A stretch of 64,000 nucleotides of DNA from the NCBI GenBank assembly GCA_016791475.1, contig JAEUWI010000009.1, positions 100,269 to 164,268 on the forward strand, given 5' to 3'. Shown one piece after another: positions 44,663 through 52,885 of the stretch. The position numbers and the translations under genes were made by a program. The DNA is from Candidatus Hydrogenedentota bacterium. GTDB lineage: Bacteria > Hydrogenedentota > Hydrogenedentia > Hydrogenedentales > JAEUWI01. The stretch's first letter is position 1, and every line of letters begins with the position of its first letter. Below the pieces are notes generated by a model. That model saw only the letters and a program-made list of their open reading frames with translations, searched no databases and had not been told where the DNA came from.

Positions 44663-46111
44663 TCAATGGGGGAGCCCGAGCACGGCGCGCACCGCCGAAA
44701 CCATCTCACTTCGGGCCACGGTGACCTGGCCGGTCTTTCCAGCTTCCCGATAGGCTTCCCGATCGGCAATCTCCTCCCGGCCCGCCTTGCCGGCGTTCAG
44801 ATCTTTCACCGAAACGACGCGCTGGGCGATCTCGTCCTCGCCGATGATGACGGCGACCGGGATCCCGTAGTGGTCGGCGTGGCTCAGTTGATTGCCCATC
44901 TGCATCTTCTTCTTGCTGGCAAAGTAGGTTTCCGTACGGATCCCCGCATCGCGGAGCGCACGGGCTACCTTGAGGGTTTCGGCCTTCGGCACGTTGCCCA
45001 TGGTCACCACGAGCGCCTGCACCGGCGTCGTCACGGGTCGCACTGCCTCCAGGTGCAGCAGCGCCGCGAGCAATCGGTCCAGTCCGACCGACATGCCCGT
45101 GCAGGGGATGGCCTGGTGGGCAAAGCGCTCCACGAGCTGGTTGTATCGCCCGCCGCCCATGACGGTTCCGAAGGCGGGCGCCTGGGGCAGGATCATCTCG
45201 AAGACGGGGCCGGTGTAATAGTCCAGGCCTCGAGCCAGGCTCGGATCGAAGCGCGTGCGCGTCTCATCAACGCCGAGCGCCTCCAGGGCCTCCGCCAGCT
45301 CCCGCATTTCGCCCAGGGCCTCCACCGCCAGCGGGCTGCCCGTCAGGGCCCCTTCCATCGCCGACAGCACATCCGCCCGCTTCTCTCCCGTCATGGCCAC
45401 GAAGCCCATGATGCGGTCGATGGTGGCCTCTTCCAGCCCCACACCGGGTATGGGATCGCCGGAGTCGTCCACACGGCCGCCGCCCAGTTCCAGCCGCACG
45501 TTGGCGGCGCCGGCTTTGCCCAGTTTATCGATTACGCGAAGCACATGCTTTTGTCTGCCGGACTCCACGATGCCGCAGTCCTCCAGGAGTGCGTCGATCA
45601 GCTTGCGGTTGTTGATCAGCACCAGGTACTCGGGCACCTCCAGCGCGGCCATTACGGCGCACATCACCGCGATGATTTCTCCATCCACGGCCATGGCCGT
45701 CGCGCCCGCGGCATCGATGTCCACCTGGGTAAACTGGCGAAATCGGCCCGGACCGGGCTTGTCCGCGCGCCACACCGGGCCCATGGCATAGCGCCGGAAG
45801 GGAGCCTTGATCTGTTCAGGATACTGGGAAAGCAGGCGCGCGAAGGGCACGGTCAGGTCAAAGCGAAGGGCAATGGCTTCTCCCTCGGGGCTTTCCAGCC
45901 GAAAGAGCTCCTTGTTGGTCTCCTCGCCGCCGGCACCGAGCAGCACATCGAGGTACTCCAGGGCGGGCGTTTCCACCGGGGCAAAGCCGTAGGTCTGGAA
46001 GATGGCCTCGATACGACGCATGACTTCGCTGCGCAACATCACCTCCCCCGAGAGGAAGTCTTGAAACCCCTTCAGGGTTTGCGCCTTTACAAGGGCCTTC
46101 GAGTCGGCCAT
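44663..46111 (-). CDS. hisS: Histidyl-tRNA synthetase
   Basis: The product has 482 residues, class IIa. Motif 2 is GRFRQFTQVDID (122-133), preceded by RFDLTVPFAR (83-92). The histidine-binding segment is ARGLDYYTG and motif 3 is GMSVGLDRLLAAL. A C-terminal anticodon-binding domain runs from about 385 (VQALVVTMG to VAVIIGEDE). AGAAGG lies 6 bases upstream of the ATG at 46111. It is somewhat longer than the usual 420-430 residues; the motif 2 wording (RQFTQ instead of the usual RxFxQ context) and the length suggest the longer HisRS subtype. Isolated gene; neighbours are functionally unrelated. Confidence 0.95.
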   Translation of the reverse strand: MADSKALVKAQTLKGFQDFLSGEVMLRSEVMRRIEAIFQTYGFAPVETPALEYLDVLLGAGGEETNKELFRLESPEGEAIALRFDLTVPFARLLSQYPEQIKAPFRRYAMGPVWRADKPGPGRFRQFTQVDIDAAGATAMAVDGEIIAVMCAVMAALEVPEYLVLINNRKLIDALLEDCGIVESGRQKHVLRVIDKLGKAGAANVRLELGGGRVDDSGDPIPGVGLEEATIDRIMGFVAMTGEKRADVLSAMEGALTGSPLAVEALGEMRELAEALEALGVDETRTRFDPSLARGLDYYTGPVFEMILPQAPAFGTVMGGGRYNQLVERFAHQAIPCTGMSVGLDRLLAALLHLEAVRPVTTPVQALVVTMGNVPKAETLKVARALRDAGIRTETYFASKKKMQMGNQLSHADHYGIPVAVIIGEDEIAQRVVSVKDLNAGKAGREEIADREAYREAGKTGQVTVARSEMVSAVRAVLGLPH

Positions 46112-46200
46112 AACACCTTCTTTCTATACATCGTGAAGCACCCCACTCAGCCCACTAGTCTAGCAAAGGTACGGGAAAGTGTTCAAAAGGAGAAGGGGTT

Positions 46201-46320
46201 TGACAGTGGACAGTGGACAGTGGACAGTGGAAAGTGGAAAGTGGAAAGTGGAAAGTGGAAAGTGGAAAGTGGAAAGTGGAAAGTGAAAGGGGGAAAGGGG
46301 AAAGGGGAAAGGGGAAAGGG
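46201..46320. repeat. Heptamer arrays CAGTGGA / AAGTGGA and GGGAAAG
   Basis: About four CAGTGGA copies change into about nine AAGTGGA copies, then into GGGAAAG/GGGGAAA-type purine repeats. The 7-base period is kept almost throughout, and the purine-rich strand is continuous for about 100 bases. Confidence 0.9.
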
Positions 46321-46408
46321 TAGAGCGAACAGCAGACAGTGGACAGGGCGATTAACGTGAGATTGCGCTTTACACCGAACCCCGATGACTGAAACACCAA
46401 CCCCGACG

Positions 46409-46464
46409 TCAACTATCAACTATCAACTATCAACTATCAACTATCAACTGTCAACTATCAACTG
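46409..46464. repeat. Heptamer array TCAACTA (8 copies)
   Basis: Eight contiguous 7-mers: TCAACTA at 46409-46443 (five copies), then TCAACTG, TCAACTA and TCAACTG. They resemble cyanobacterial STRR heptamers in design. Confidence 0.95.
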
Positions 46465-46474
46465 AACAAAACGA

Positions 46475-46505
46475 GGCAGCCTGACCCGAAGGTCAGGCTG
46501 CCTTT
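46475..46505. terminator. Terminator of PEP-CTERM gene
   Basis: The 12- to 13-bp stem AGGCAGCCTGACC and its complement with a CGAA loop is followed on the minus strand by TCGTTTTGTT, about 40 bases after the stop at 46544. A T-tract also follows on the plus side. Confidence 0.85.
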
Positions 46506-46543
46506 TATTGATTCGGAAGATCTCGGTTCTTTTCAGCCAGTAA

Positions 46544-47362
46544 TCAGGCGCTGAACTTGCGGCGCAGGGCCACACCCAGCATACCCATGCCCAGAAGGGC
46601 GAAGGTGGAGGGTTCCGGAACCGGGACGAAGGGGTTGTCGTCGCGGACGTCAATCACGTCGTTGCCGCACTGCATCGTCCAGTGGATGCCGATACCGCCG
46701 TTGTTCGGGTCGACCAGGATGTCTTCATCGGTACCGCTGACGTCAAAAGCGATCTCGTAGAAGTAGTGCTTGCCGGTCAGGGCGATAGCGATGGAGGGGT
46801 TGTAGGAACCGGTCACGTCAACCGCACCCGCCTGGGTCTCGTCAACGCGCCACGGGGTGGAGGCGACGAAGGGAGCGGGGTTGAGGACGGACCAGTTCGG
46901 TGCGCCGGTGTTGCCGAACATCCGGCCGTAACGGGCCGCGTCCTGAGCAGCGGTGCTCACCGCGATGGCGTGGGTGTAGCCACCGGTGTTGCCGAGGTCA
47001 AGGAAGAAGTCGCCGGCATAGAGGCCGTCAGCGGGCATGCCCTGGGGCGGGAAACCCGTTACCATGCCGATGTAGAAAACGCCACCCGTGGACGCATTCG
47101 GATCGGTGTCATCGTAGTAGTAGAAGATCTGCTCGATGTCATAGTTCTGACCGCCGCCACCGGGGGTGGGGCCTTCTTCGTCGTTCAGCGTGCGGATGTT
47201 CGCGTTCAGCGTGGTAACCGCATTCTCATTCCACGTGTTGAAACCGGCGTTGCCGGCGTAGTTGAACCAGTCGGACCAGCTACCGTCAACCGTGATGGCA
47301 CCCGCCGTGGAGGCCATGCTGAAGGCCGCGCCGATTGCCAGCATTGCGATTGTCTTTTTCAT
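46544..47362 (-). CDS. PEP-CTERM sorting-signal protein (272 aa)
   Basis: A signal peptide (MKKTIAMLAIGAAFSMASTA, cleaved near AGAIT) is followed by a beta-rich, Tyr- and Asp-rich domain and a textbook PEP-CTERM tail: VPVPEPSTFALLGMGMLGVA then LRRKFSA. AGGAG lies 9-13 bases before the ATG. The gene sits at the downstream edge of the exosortase operon on the same strand but has its own sigma-54 promoter and terminator. The product is exported, processed by exosortase and probably attached to, or released into, the polysaccharide matrix. The mature domain is unrecognised; it contains three glycine-rich loops and one Cys. Confidence 0.92.
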   Translation of the reverse strand: MKKTIAMLAIGAAFSMASTAGAITVDGSWSDWFNYAGNAGFNTWNENAVTTLNANIRTLNDEEGPTPGGGGQNYDIEQIFYYYDDTDPNASTGGVFYIGMVTGFPPQGMPADGLYAGDFFLDLGNTGGYTHAIAVSTAAQDAARYGRMFGNTGAPNWSVLNPAPFVASTPWRVDETQAGAVDVTGSYNPSIAIALTGKHYFYEIAFDVSGTDEDILVDPNNGGIGIHWTMQCGNDVIDVRDDNPFVPVPEPSTFALLGMGMLGVALRRKFSA

Positions 47363-47813
47363 TACTCAACTTCTCCTGTGTTTTTGGTTGTGGGTTGGAT
47401 TGTTGCTTCACTCAACGTTTCAATTTCATTTGGAACCAGTTAACTTCCGTTACCTTTAACTTGGTTGTCTCTATAAAGCATGTTGCGTGCCAACTTTTCC
47501 ATAATCAAAAACACACAAAAACCGATGCGACTATGGTTGATAGTTGTCAAGAGTGAATAAGAAGGTGTCAAGAAAGAGGTTCTGCCGAGCTTAACACGAT
47601 CTTAACATAGTCAAAGATGACTACTATTTTACGAGTGAGCGAAGCCCATTCGGTGGGCTCTTACCCGAAAAGATACCAAAATGTATCGTTTCAGGACAGG
47701 GTATGGGGGCGGGGTGGGCGGGGGCGGGGAGATCGCGGTAAATCGGGTGGCGTCGCCACGTCGTGCATAGTCACAAGGGACCGACAAGTTGTCAGTTCTG
47801 ACAACATGCCGCC
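47363..47813. other. Regulatory intergenic region of PEP-CTERM gene
   Basis: These 451 bases hold the sigma-54 promoter (47476-47492), an AT-rich leader, a small hairpin (47643-47659, AGCCCA/TGGGCT) and a G-rich quadruplex candidate (47699-47730). No coding sequence is supported. Confidence 0.6.
47476..47492 (-). promoter_or_regulatory. Sigma-54 (-24/-12) promoter for PEP-CTERM gene
   Basis: The minus strand reads TGGCACGCAACATGCTT, matching TGGCACR-N4-TTGCW with one mismatch (ATGC for TTGC) and exact doublet spacing. It ends 113 bases before the ATG at 47362. Confidence 0.75.
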
Positions 47814-48269
47814 TCAGTGCGGTCCAGTGTGTCGCCGCTGTGCTTCCAGGCTGGACGCAATCCAAGTGTTGCCCGCCTCCAGGCGTTGACTCAGGACGTC
47901 TATCACGTTCAGGAGGAAGGGAATGGCAAGGGGACCGTTGAGCAGATTGTTTACCGCCTTCTCATCCAGCACGAGCAGTCGTACGTCTGTAACCGCGCGG
48001 GCGGTTGCCGAACGGTGGCGGGGCCGGAAGGCGGCCATCTCCCCGAAGGCCTCCAGGGCGCGGCATTTCGCGATACATTTATCCCCGCAATAGATGGAGA
48101 CGCTTCCCTCCAGGACAATGTAGAGGTAGCTTCCTTCATCTCCCTGGCGAAAGATAACGTTCCCGCCCTGGAGGAATTCCGTGCGCCCGAGTGAAGCGAC
48201 GAGATCAACGGCGTCCGCGTCAAAGCCCTTGAAAATTGCCGCTCTTTGGAGACGAGTGTGATCTTCCAT
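47814..48269 (-). CDS. Cyclic-nucleotide-binding domain protein
   Basis: The product has 151 residues with the chosen start at 48269 (MEDHTRLQRAAIFKGFDADA), giving the normal spacing before a CAP-type cNMP-binding domain. The domain shows GNVIFRQGDEGSYLYIVLEG, FGEMAAFRPRHRSATARAV and a dimer helix (NVIDVLSQRLE). There is no helix-turn-helix, so it is a stand-alone sensor or effector and not a Crp regulator. An in-frame extension to 48407 would add a Cys-rich stretch (SCRDCG); neither start has a good ribosome-binding site. As the last gene of the exosortase operon it may link a nucleotide signal to export. The phosphate-binding FGExA...R.A core is present. Confidence 0.72.
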   Translation of the reverse strand: MEDHTRLQRAAIFKGFDADAVDLVASLGRTEFLQGGNVIFRQGDEGSYLYIVLEGSVSIYCGDKCIAKCRALEAFGEMAAFRPRHRSATARAVTDVRLLVLDEKAVNNLLNGPLAIPFLLNVIDVLSQRLEAGNTWIASSLEAQRRHTGPH

Positions 48270-48430
48270 GGCCGTATCCAGGCCGCACTGGCCGTTGTGG
48301 GCGCGGACCTCCGCACCCGGTTCCGCCGCTCGCAAGGCATTGCGAGCCGGTGCCATTACAGGTCCGGCGCCGCAATCCCGGCAGGACTGCGGCGCCGTTG
48401 AAATCATGGGCAATTCAGAAATTCATTGTA

Positions 48431-51307
48431 CTAGTTCAGCTCCGTCAAAAGACTCTCCGCTTCGGCCTGTTCGGGGAATTCGAGTCCCGCGCGCGCACTG
48501 ATGCCGAGAGAATAGCGGATACGCTCTTTGGCCTTTTCCTTGTCGCCCAGCTTCATGAGCACACGACCGAAGTCGAAGGAGATGGTGGGATTGGCCGGAT
48601 CAATTTCGGCGGCGCGGCCGAGGGTCGTCCGGCTGGCCTCCAGGTCGCCGGTGCGCATCTGCGCGAGGCCCAGCGTGTGGAGTATACCCGGATTATTCGG
48701 CACCTTTTCCTGAGCGGCGGTGGCAAACTTGAGGGCTTCCTCGTCGTTGCCGCCCGCCATCAGGAGCATATAGGCCAGGTTGTTGGCCGCCGGAGCGTTT
48801 TCAGGCTGCAAGGCGACGAGCTTGCGATAGCTCTCCGCGGCGCCCTTGTAGTCCTTCTTCTTTTCAAGCATGGCGCCATTCCGGGACCAGACTTCGGGGC
48901 TGTCCGCACCCGTGGCGATGGCCTTCTCCATGGACTGGGCTTCGCCTTCGGCGTCGCCCAGGCTCTTGAGGAGTTCGGCATAGGCGATCCAGGCGCGCGG
49001 ATCGGCGGCCACGGTGTCTACGATGGCCTGGCCTTTCTCCTTCGCGCCATCCACCTTGTCGCCGAACTGGAGCGCCGCGATGGCAAGCTGGGCGATGGCG
49101 AGGTGGGGCGTGCGACCGGCGAGGTTCTTTTCATAACTCGCCCACGACGCGTTGTAAAGTCGGCCCATCTGAAGGGCGAGTGTGGCCCCGTAGGCCAGCA
49201 TCAGTTCGCGATCCGCCCCAAGCGTGGAAGCCCAGGCCTGTTCGTCGTCGTTGAGCCCCTCCACCGCCACACCGAGCGCGGAGGTGAAAATAAGTCCGAG
49301 CTTGCCGGCGGCGGGTTGATCGGCGCCGGGCACCGTCAGCGCGGCCACGGCCCCGTCCACATTATCCGCCTGAAGAGCGGAAAGGGTCTTCATGACACGT
49401 AGACTTTCGGGCCAGAACGCGGGATCGGCGGCGTCCGCCAGGGTACCCACGGTGGCCCAGTCCCCTTCCTGCAGGGCACAGAGGGCGAGAAGATTGGCCC
49501 GGTCGGCGATAATTCTGGGCGCCGTGGAGGTTATGCCCTCCAGCACGGCGCGGGTCTGGGCGCAGTCGCCGAGGCGGGCATGGATCCCGCCCTTGGCCAG
49601 TTCGATCTCCGGGTCGCCTTCAAACAAGCCGGACGCGCGGTTCAGCACCTGCAGGGCCAGTTCCGGTTCGCCCGTGTCCAGATAGGCCTGCCCGAGGTAG
49701 AGAAAGCTCCACCGTTCTTCTGGAAAGAGCGTATAGCTTGCCTCGGCGGCTTTGCGCGCGGGCTCGAAGGCGCCGCCCTCGCGCAGCGCGCTGTAGAGCA
49801 TCTGGTGCGCGTCGATATTTTCGGGATACTGTACGATCAAACGCTGCAACTGCTGGGCGGCGATAATCGGCTGACGCACGGAGCGGAAGACCTGGGCGAT
49901 GTTGTAGAGCGCGACCATGTTGTCGGGAAAACGCTCCAGGGTGAACAAGAAGAGCGACAGGGCCTGACCGCGGGCAGCGCCGCTCGCCATGGCGAAGCCC
50001 AGGGCGTTATCGCGGAGGATAAGCTCTTCGGGCGCTTCCGGCTTCCACTCTTCAAACAGGGCCGTGACCACCTTGGGGTCGCGGGAATCCATGGCTTTGA
50101 AGAACTGGCCCACGCGCGACTCGGCGGGCAGGGCCCCGGACAATTCGCGGGCGAGGCCCACGTCCTGCGTGAAGAGTGCCGAGAGCACCAGCACTTCCCG
50201 GACTTCATTGCCGCCTTCGGCAAGGTAGGTGTCGCGGTTGCTGACGAGTCGCTTGAGGGCCGCCTGCTTCCACAGGTCGCGCCAGGTGAGGGACTCGGGG
50301 TTGCGCGCGATTGCGGCGGGCGCGGCGACCGGGGCCGTCTCGACTTCCGACGGCAACTTACCGGACTTGGCCTGGGCGAGAAGGGCGGACACGGCTTTTT
50401 CCTCGGGCAGGGCGGTGGCCGCGCTTTCCAGGAAGGGTACCGCTTCTTCGAAAGCGCTCTGGCTGAGCTTTACGGCGCCTACGACATAGTTCGCCCAGCC
50501 GGCGGCGGGATCCTTCTCCAGGATCTTGCGGGCTTTTGCTTCGGCCTCTTCGGTCTTGCCCGCCAGGAGGAGCGCCCGGGCATGGCCCGTCTGAATTCCC
50601 CCATCGTCGGGTAGGGCGGCCGCGAGGCTCTCGAACTCCGCCAGCAGCTCCGCCACTTTGCCCTGCGACTGGTAGACCTCAATCAGGGCCAGGTGGGCCG
50701 CGGTCGAGACGGGGGATGCGCCCTGGGACACTTCCTTGAGCAGCGCGACGGCCTCGTCGTTCTTACCGCCCTGGGCATAGGCAACGCCGAGGTTGAGCTT
50801 TACGTCGGACGACTCGGGGAACTGCTTTCCCAAATTTTCGAGTTCGGTGATGGCATCAGCGGTACGATCGGCCTTCAGGAGTACGGCGCTGTGAAGGAGT
50901 CCGCCCTTTTCCGGGGCCACTTTGAGGAAGGCCTCCGCGATGGCGAGCGCGTCGTCGGTGCGCTGCAGGTCCACCAGGTGCATCACCGGCTCCGTGTAGC
51001 TCTCGGGCAGCGCCGGGTTGAGCGTGCGCGCCTTTTCAAAGAACGTCAGGGCGAGTTCAATATCCCCACCCTTGAAGGCGCAGCGGGCGAGCCCGAGCTG
51101 GGCCATGGGATTCTCGGGATTGGTCTCGGCGGATTTCTGATAGGCGGCTTTGGCCTCGTCCAGGCGTCCGAGCGTGAAGAGCGTGTCGCCCTCCCCGCGG
51201 TACTGTTCACTGCGGCGTCCACTGCAGCCCGCGGCCAGCAACACGGCGCAGCACAACACGCAGAGGGTCAATTGCCGCATTCGGGCAGCATAGCTAAGGT
51301 GGTCCAT
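48431..51307 (-). CDS. TPR-repeat lipoprotein (PrsT-like)
   Basis: The product has 958 residues from ATG at 51307, with AAGGA 7-11 bases upstream. A lipoprotein signal (LCVLCCAVLLAAGCSG) gives a lipid-modified Cys near residue 28. The rest is almost entirely tetratricopeptide repeats (for example YQKSAETNPENPMAQLGLAR and YRKLVALQPENAPAANNLAY), more than 20 in all. Size, lipobox and position beside EpsI and exosortase match the PEP-CTERM system TPR lipoprotein PrsT. It probably acts as a periplasmic scaffold that couples polysaccharide export or exosortase processing to partners. It starts 16 bases after the epsI stop, in the same operon. Confidence 0.87.
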   Translation of the reverse strand: MDHLSYAARMRQLTLCVLCCAVLLAAGCSGRRSEQYRGEGDTLFTLGRLDEAKAAYQKSAETNPENPMAQLGLARCAFKGGDIELALTFFEKARTLNPALPESYTEPVMHLVDLQRTDDALAIAEAFLKVAPEKGGLLHSAVLLKADRTADAITELENLGKQFPESSDVKLNLGVAYAQGGKNDEAVALLKEVSQGASPVSTAAHLALIEVYQSQGKVAELLAEFESLAAALPDDGGIQTGHARALLLAGKTEEAEAKARKILEKDPAAGWANYVVGAVKLSQSAFEEAVPFLESAATALPEEKAVSALLAQAKSGKLPSEVETAPVAAPAAIARNPESLTWRDLWKQAALKRLVSNRDTYLAEGGNEVREVLVLSALFTQDVGLARELSGALPAESRVGQFFKAMDSRDPKVVTALFEEWKPEAPEELILRDNALGFAMASGAARGQALSLFLFTLERFPDNMVALYNIAQVFRSVRQPIIAAQQLQRLIVQYPENIDAHQMLYSALREGGAFEPARKAAEASYTLFPEERWSFLYLGQAYLDTGEPELALQVLNRASGLFEGDPEIELAKGGIHARLGDCAQTRAVLEGITSTAPRIIADRANLLALCALQEGDWATVGTLADAADPAFWPESLRVMKTLSALQADNVDGAVAALTVPGADQPAAGKLGLIFTSALGVAVEGLNDDEQAWASTLGADRELMLAYGATLALQMGRLYNASWASYEKNLAGRTPHLAIAQLAIAALQFGDKVDGAKEKGQAIVDTVAADPRAWIAYAELLKSLGDAEGEAQSMEKAIATGADSPEVWSRNGAMLEKKKDYKGAAESYRKLVALQPENAPAANNLAYMLLMAGGNDEEALKFATAAQEKVPNNPGILHTLGLAQMRTGDLEASRTTLGRAAEIDPANPTISFDFGRVLMKLGDKEKAKERIRYSLGISARAGLEFPEQAEAESLLTELN

Positions 51308-51323
51308 GGTGATCCTTCCCATA

Positions 51324-51971
51324 TTAATCAAGGTAGTCGTTCTCCAACAGTATGGGGCCGAGCCGGCTGGCAAAGTCGTCCAGTACGGCAAAGGCCTCTT
51401 CGTCGTCCTGCCCCATCTTCTTCAGGACGGGCATGCTCAATTTAATCATGGATGAGGTGGGGGTCCCGAACAGCAACTGCTCCCGGGCCCAGTAAATGGC
51501 GTTCATGAAGGTGCTGCTTGTAAATCGTTTGCCGGTCTTCAGCCAGTACAACACCGCCTGCTCGTCGTCGCCGCGAAAGATCACGAGGCGGCGCGCCTCG
51601 AACTCGATCCCGACGGGGGCCGAGTAGGCCTGCTCCACTTCCCAGCCCTGGCCCACCAGGCAGACCTCGGGAAAGTGGAGGCTGCGCCGCTTCTGACCGG
51701 CATACACGATCGTGACGAGGATCGGCGCGCCGTTCGGGGCCGTGTAGTAACGCATGAGGATGTCCGACTTCCCGACTTCGAGGGCCTTTCGCACCACGTC
51801 GCCGGGATCGATATCCTCGCCGTTCTGGCGATAGGGCCCGACCTGGGCGGGTAGATCCAGGCTGACCGTGGCGACGCCCGCGGCGGCGGCCCAGTCCCGC
51901 TTGAGATTGATCCCCCAGTGGAGCGCCGCGCTTACGAGCAGAATGGCGATGCCTGCGATGTAGTGGATCAT
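51324..51971 (-). CDS. epsI: EpsI family exosortase-associated protein
   Basis: The product has 215 residues with one N-terminal helix (IAGIAILLVSAALHWG) and the EpsI signature HFPEVCLVGQGW (99-110), followed by VYWLKTGKRFTS-type sequence (here VLYWLKTGKRF). It overlaps the exosortase gene by four bases (ATGA). EpsI proteins occur as a separate chain or fused to exosortase; their conserved Cys and His suggest a role in processing or in transfer to the carbohydrate. Here it is a separate chain, as in the exosortase B/D-type loci. Confidence 0.9.
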   Translation of the reverse strand: MIHYIAGIAILLVSAALHWGINLKRDWAAAAGVATVSLDLPAQVGPYRQNGEDIDPGDVVRKALEVGKSDILMRYYTAPNGAPILVTIVYAGQKRRSLHFPEVCLVGQGWEVEQAYSAPVGIEFEARRLVIFRGDDEQAVLYWLKTGKRFTSSTFMNAIYWAREQLLFGTPTSSMIKLSMPVLKKMGQDDEEAFAVLDDFASRLGPILLENDYLD

Positions 51972-52885
51972 GACTGTTCCTCTTTGGATTCCGGGGCGGG
52001 GGCGATCTTTCGCAACAGCGCCTCCGCGCCAAAAAGAAGCACGAATGCGAAGGCGAAGATGCCGATGCCCGACGCGTCGTGGACGATGCCCGTGGCCGCT
52101 TCGCTGCCCCAGATGTAGCCGACCACGCAGAGAAAGAAGATGCGGGCGACGTTGGCCGCGATAGCGACGGCGGGCGAAATCAGCAGGATGACGATCCGGG
52201 CCCAGCCCCGGGTCTTGCTGATGTAGGCCATGAGCGCGCCGAAGGCGAGCAGGGCGATCAGGGAGCGCATACCGCCGCACACATCGCCGACCATGAGGCG
52301 ATCCTCCGAGCCGAGAAACACATAAGAGCCGTCCTGCACGAAATTCAAGGTGAGCAACTGGCCGAGGTGCACCGCGGACTCGGTCGCGAGCATCTTGCTC
52401 TTAAACGAAATGACGGAGATGATGGAATAGGGCGGAGGGAGCATGAAGAAAAGAAAGGCCAAGGGAAACCAGAGGGCGACCGTGGCGGAGCGGCCCAGCA
52501 TGAGGAAGCACAGTCCGCAGACGACCGGGAGCAGGGAGAAATGGACGAGGGTCATGAAGCCCAGGAAGTCCCCGACCAGCAGCATGAGGCAGCCCAGCCC
52601 CAGGAGCGGATAACCCAGCAGCGGGGAGGGCGCCAGCGGGGCCTTGCCGAGGGATTCGCGCTGGCGCCAGACGAAGAAGAGGCTGATCAGCGGGATGAAC
52701 ATCGCGTGGGAATAGAGCGACTCGGGCGCGGTCGCTCCGAAATAGATATCCGTGAAGGAATGCCAGTACGCCGCGACGACGAGCCCGAAAACCGCCGCGA
52801 TAGCCAGGATCCAGGTGGTCCGGCCTCGGCGAAACGAATCCGCCAGCAGTGGCCGGGGGGCGGCCGTGAAACTACTCCCGCTCAT
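51968..52885 (-). CDS. Exosortase
   Basis: The product has 305 residues with about eight transmembrane helices. The catalytic triad is visible: Cys203 in VGDVCGGMRSLIALL, Arg248 in AANVARIFFLCV and His269 in VHDASGIGIF. It cleaves the PEP-CTERM signal of exported proteins and presumably transfers them to an acceptor. The start overlaps the TPR gene stop by one base (TGATG) and the stop overlaps epsI by ATGA, so the three are tightly coupled. The substrates in this window are the proteins at 18332 and 46544. The subclass (A, B, C, D...) cannot be set with certainty. Confidence 0.93.
   Translation of the reverse strand: MSGSSFTAAPRPLLADSFRRGRTTWILAIAAVFGLVVAAYWHSFTDIYFGATAPESLYSHAMFIPLISLFFVWRQRESLGKAPLAPSPLLGYPLLGLGCLMLLVGDFLGFMTLVHFSLLPVVCGLCFLMLGRSATVALWFPLAFLFFMLPPPYSIISVISFKSKMLATESAVHLGQLLTLNFVQDGSYVFLGSEDRLMVGDVCGGMRSLIALLAFGALMAYISKTRGWARIVILLISPAVAIAANVARIFFLCVVGYIWGSEAATGIVHDASGIGIFAFAFVLLFGAEALLRKIAPAPESKEEQS

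Larger units (their letters stand above)
46112..46474. other. Repeat-filled intergenic region
   Basis: Downstream of the PEP-CTERM gene and upstream of hisS there is no coding sequence, only the two heptamer arrays described separately and about 90 bases of unique sequence between them. Confidence 0.7.

Noticed and set aside
49580..50614. Long plus-strand ORFs opposite the TPR lipoprotein and other minus-strand genes
   Set aside because: They are typical GC-rich antisense frames, with no ribosome-binding site, no domain and low-complexity composition.
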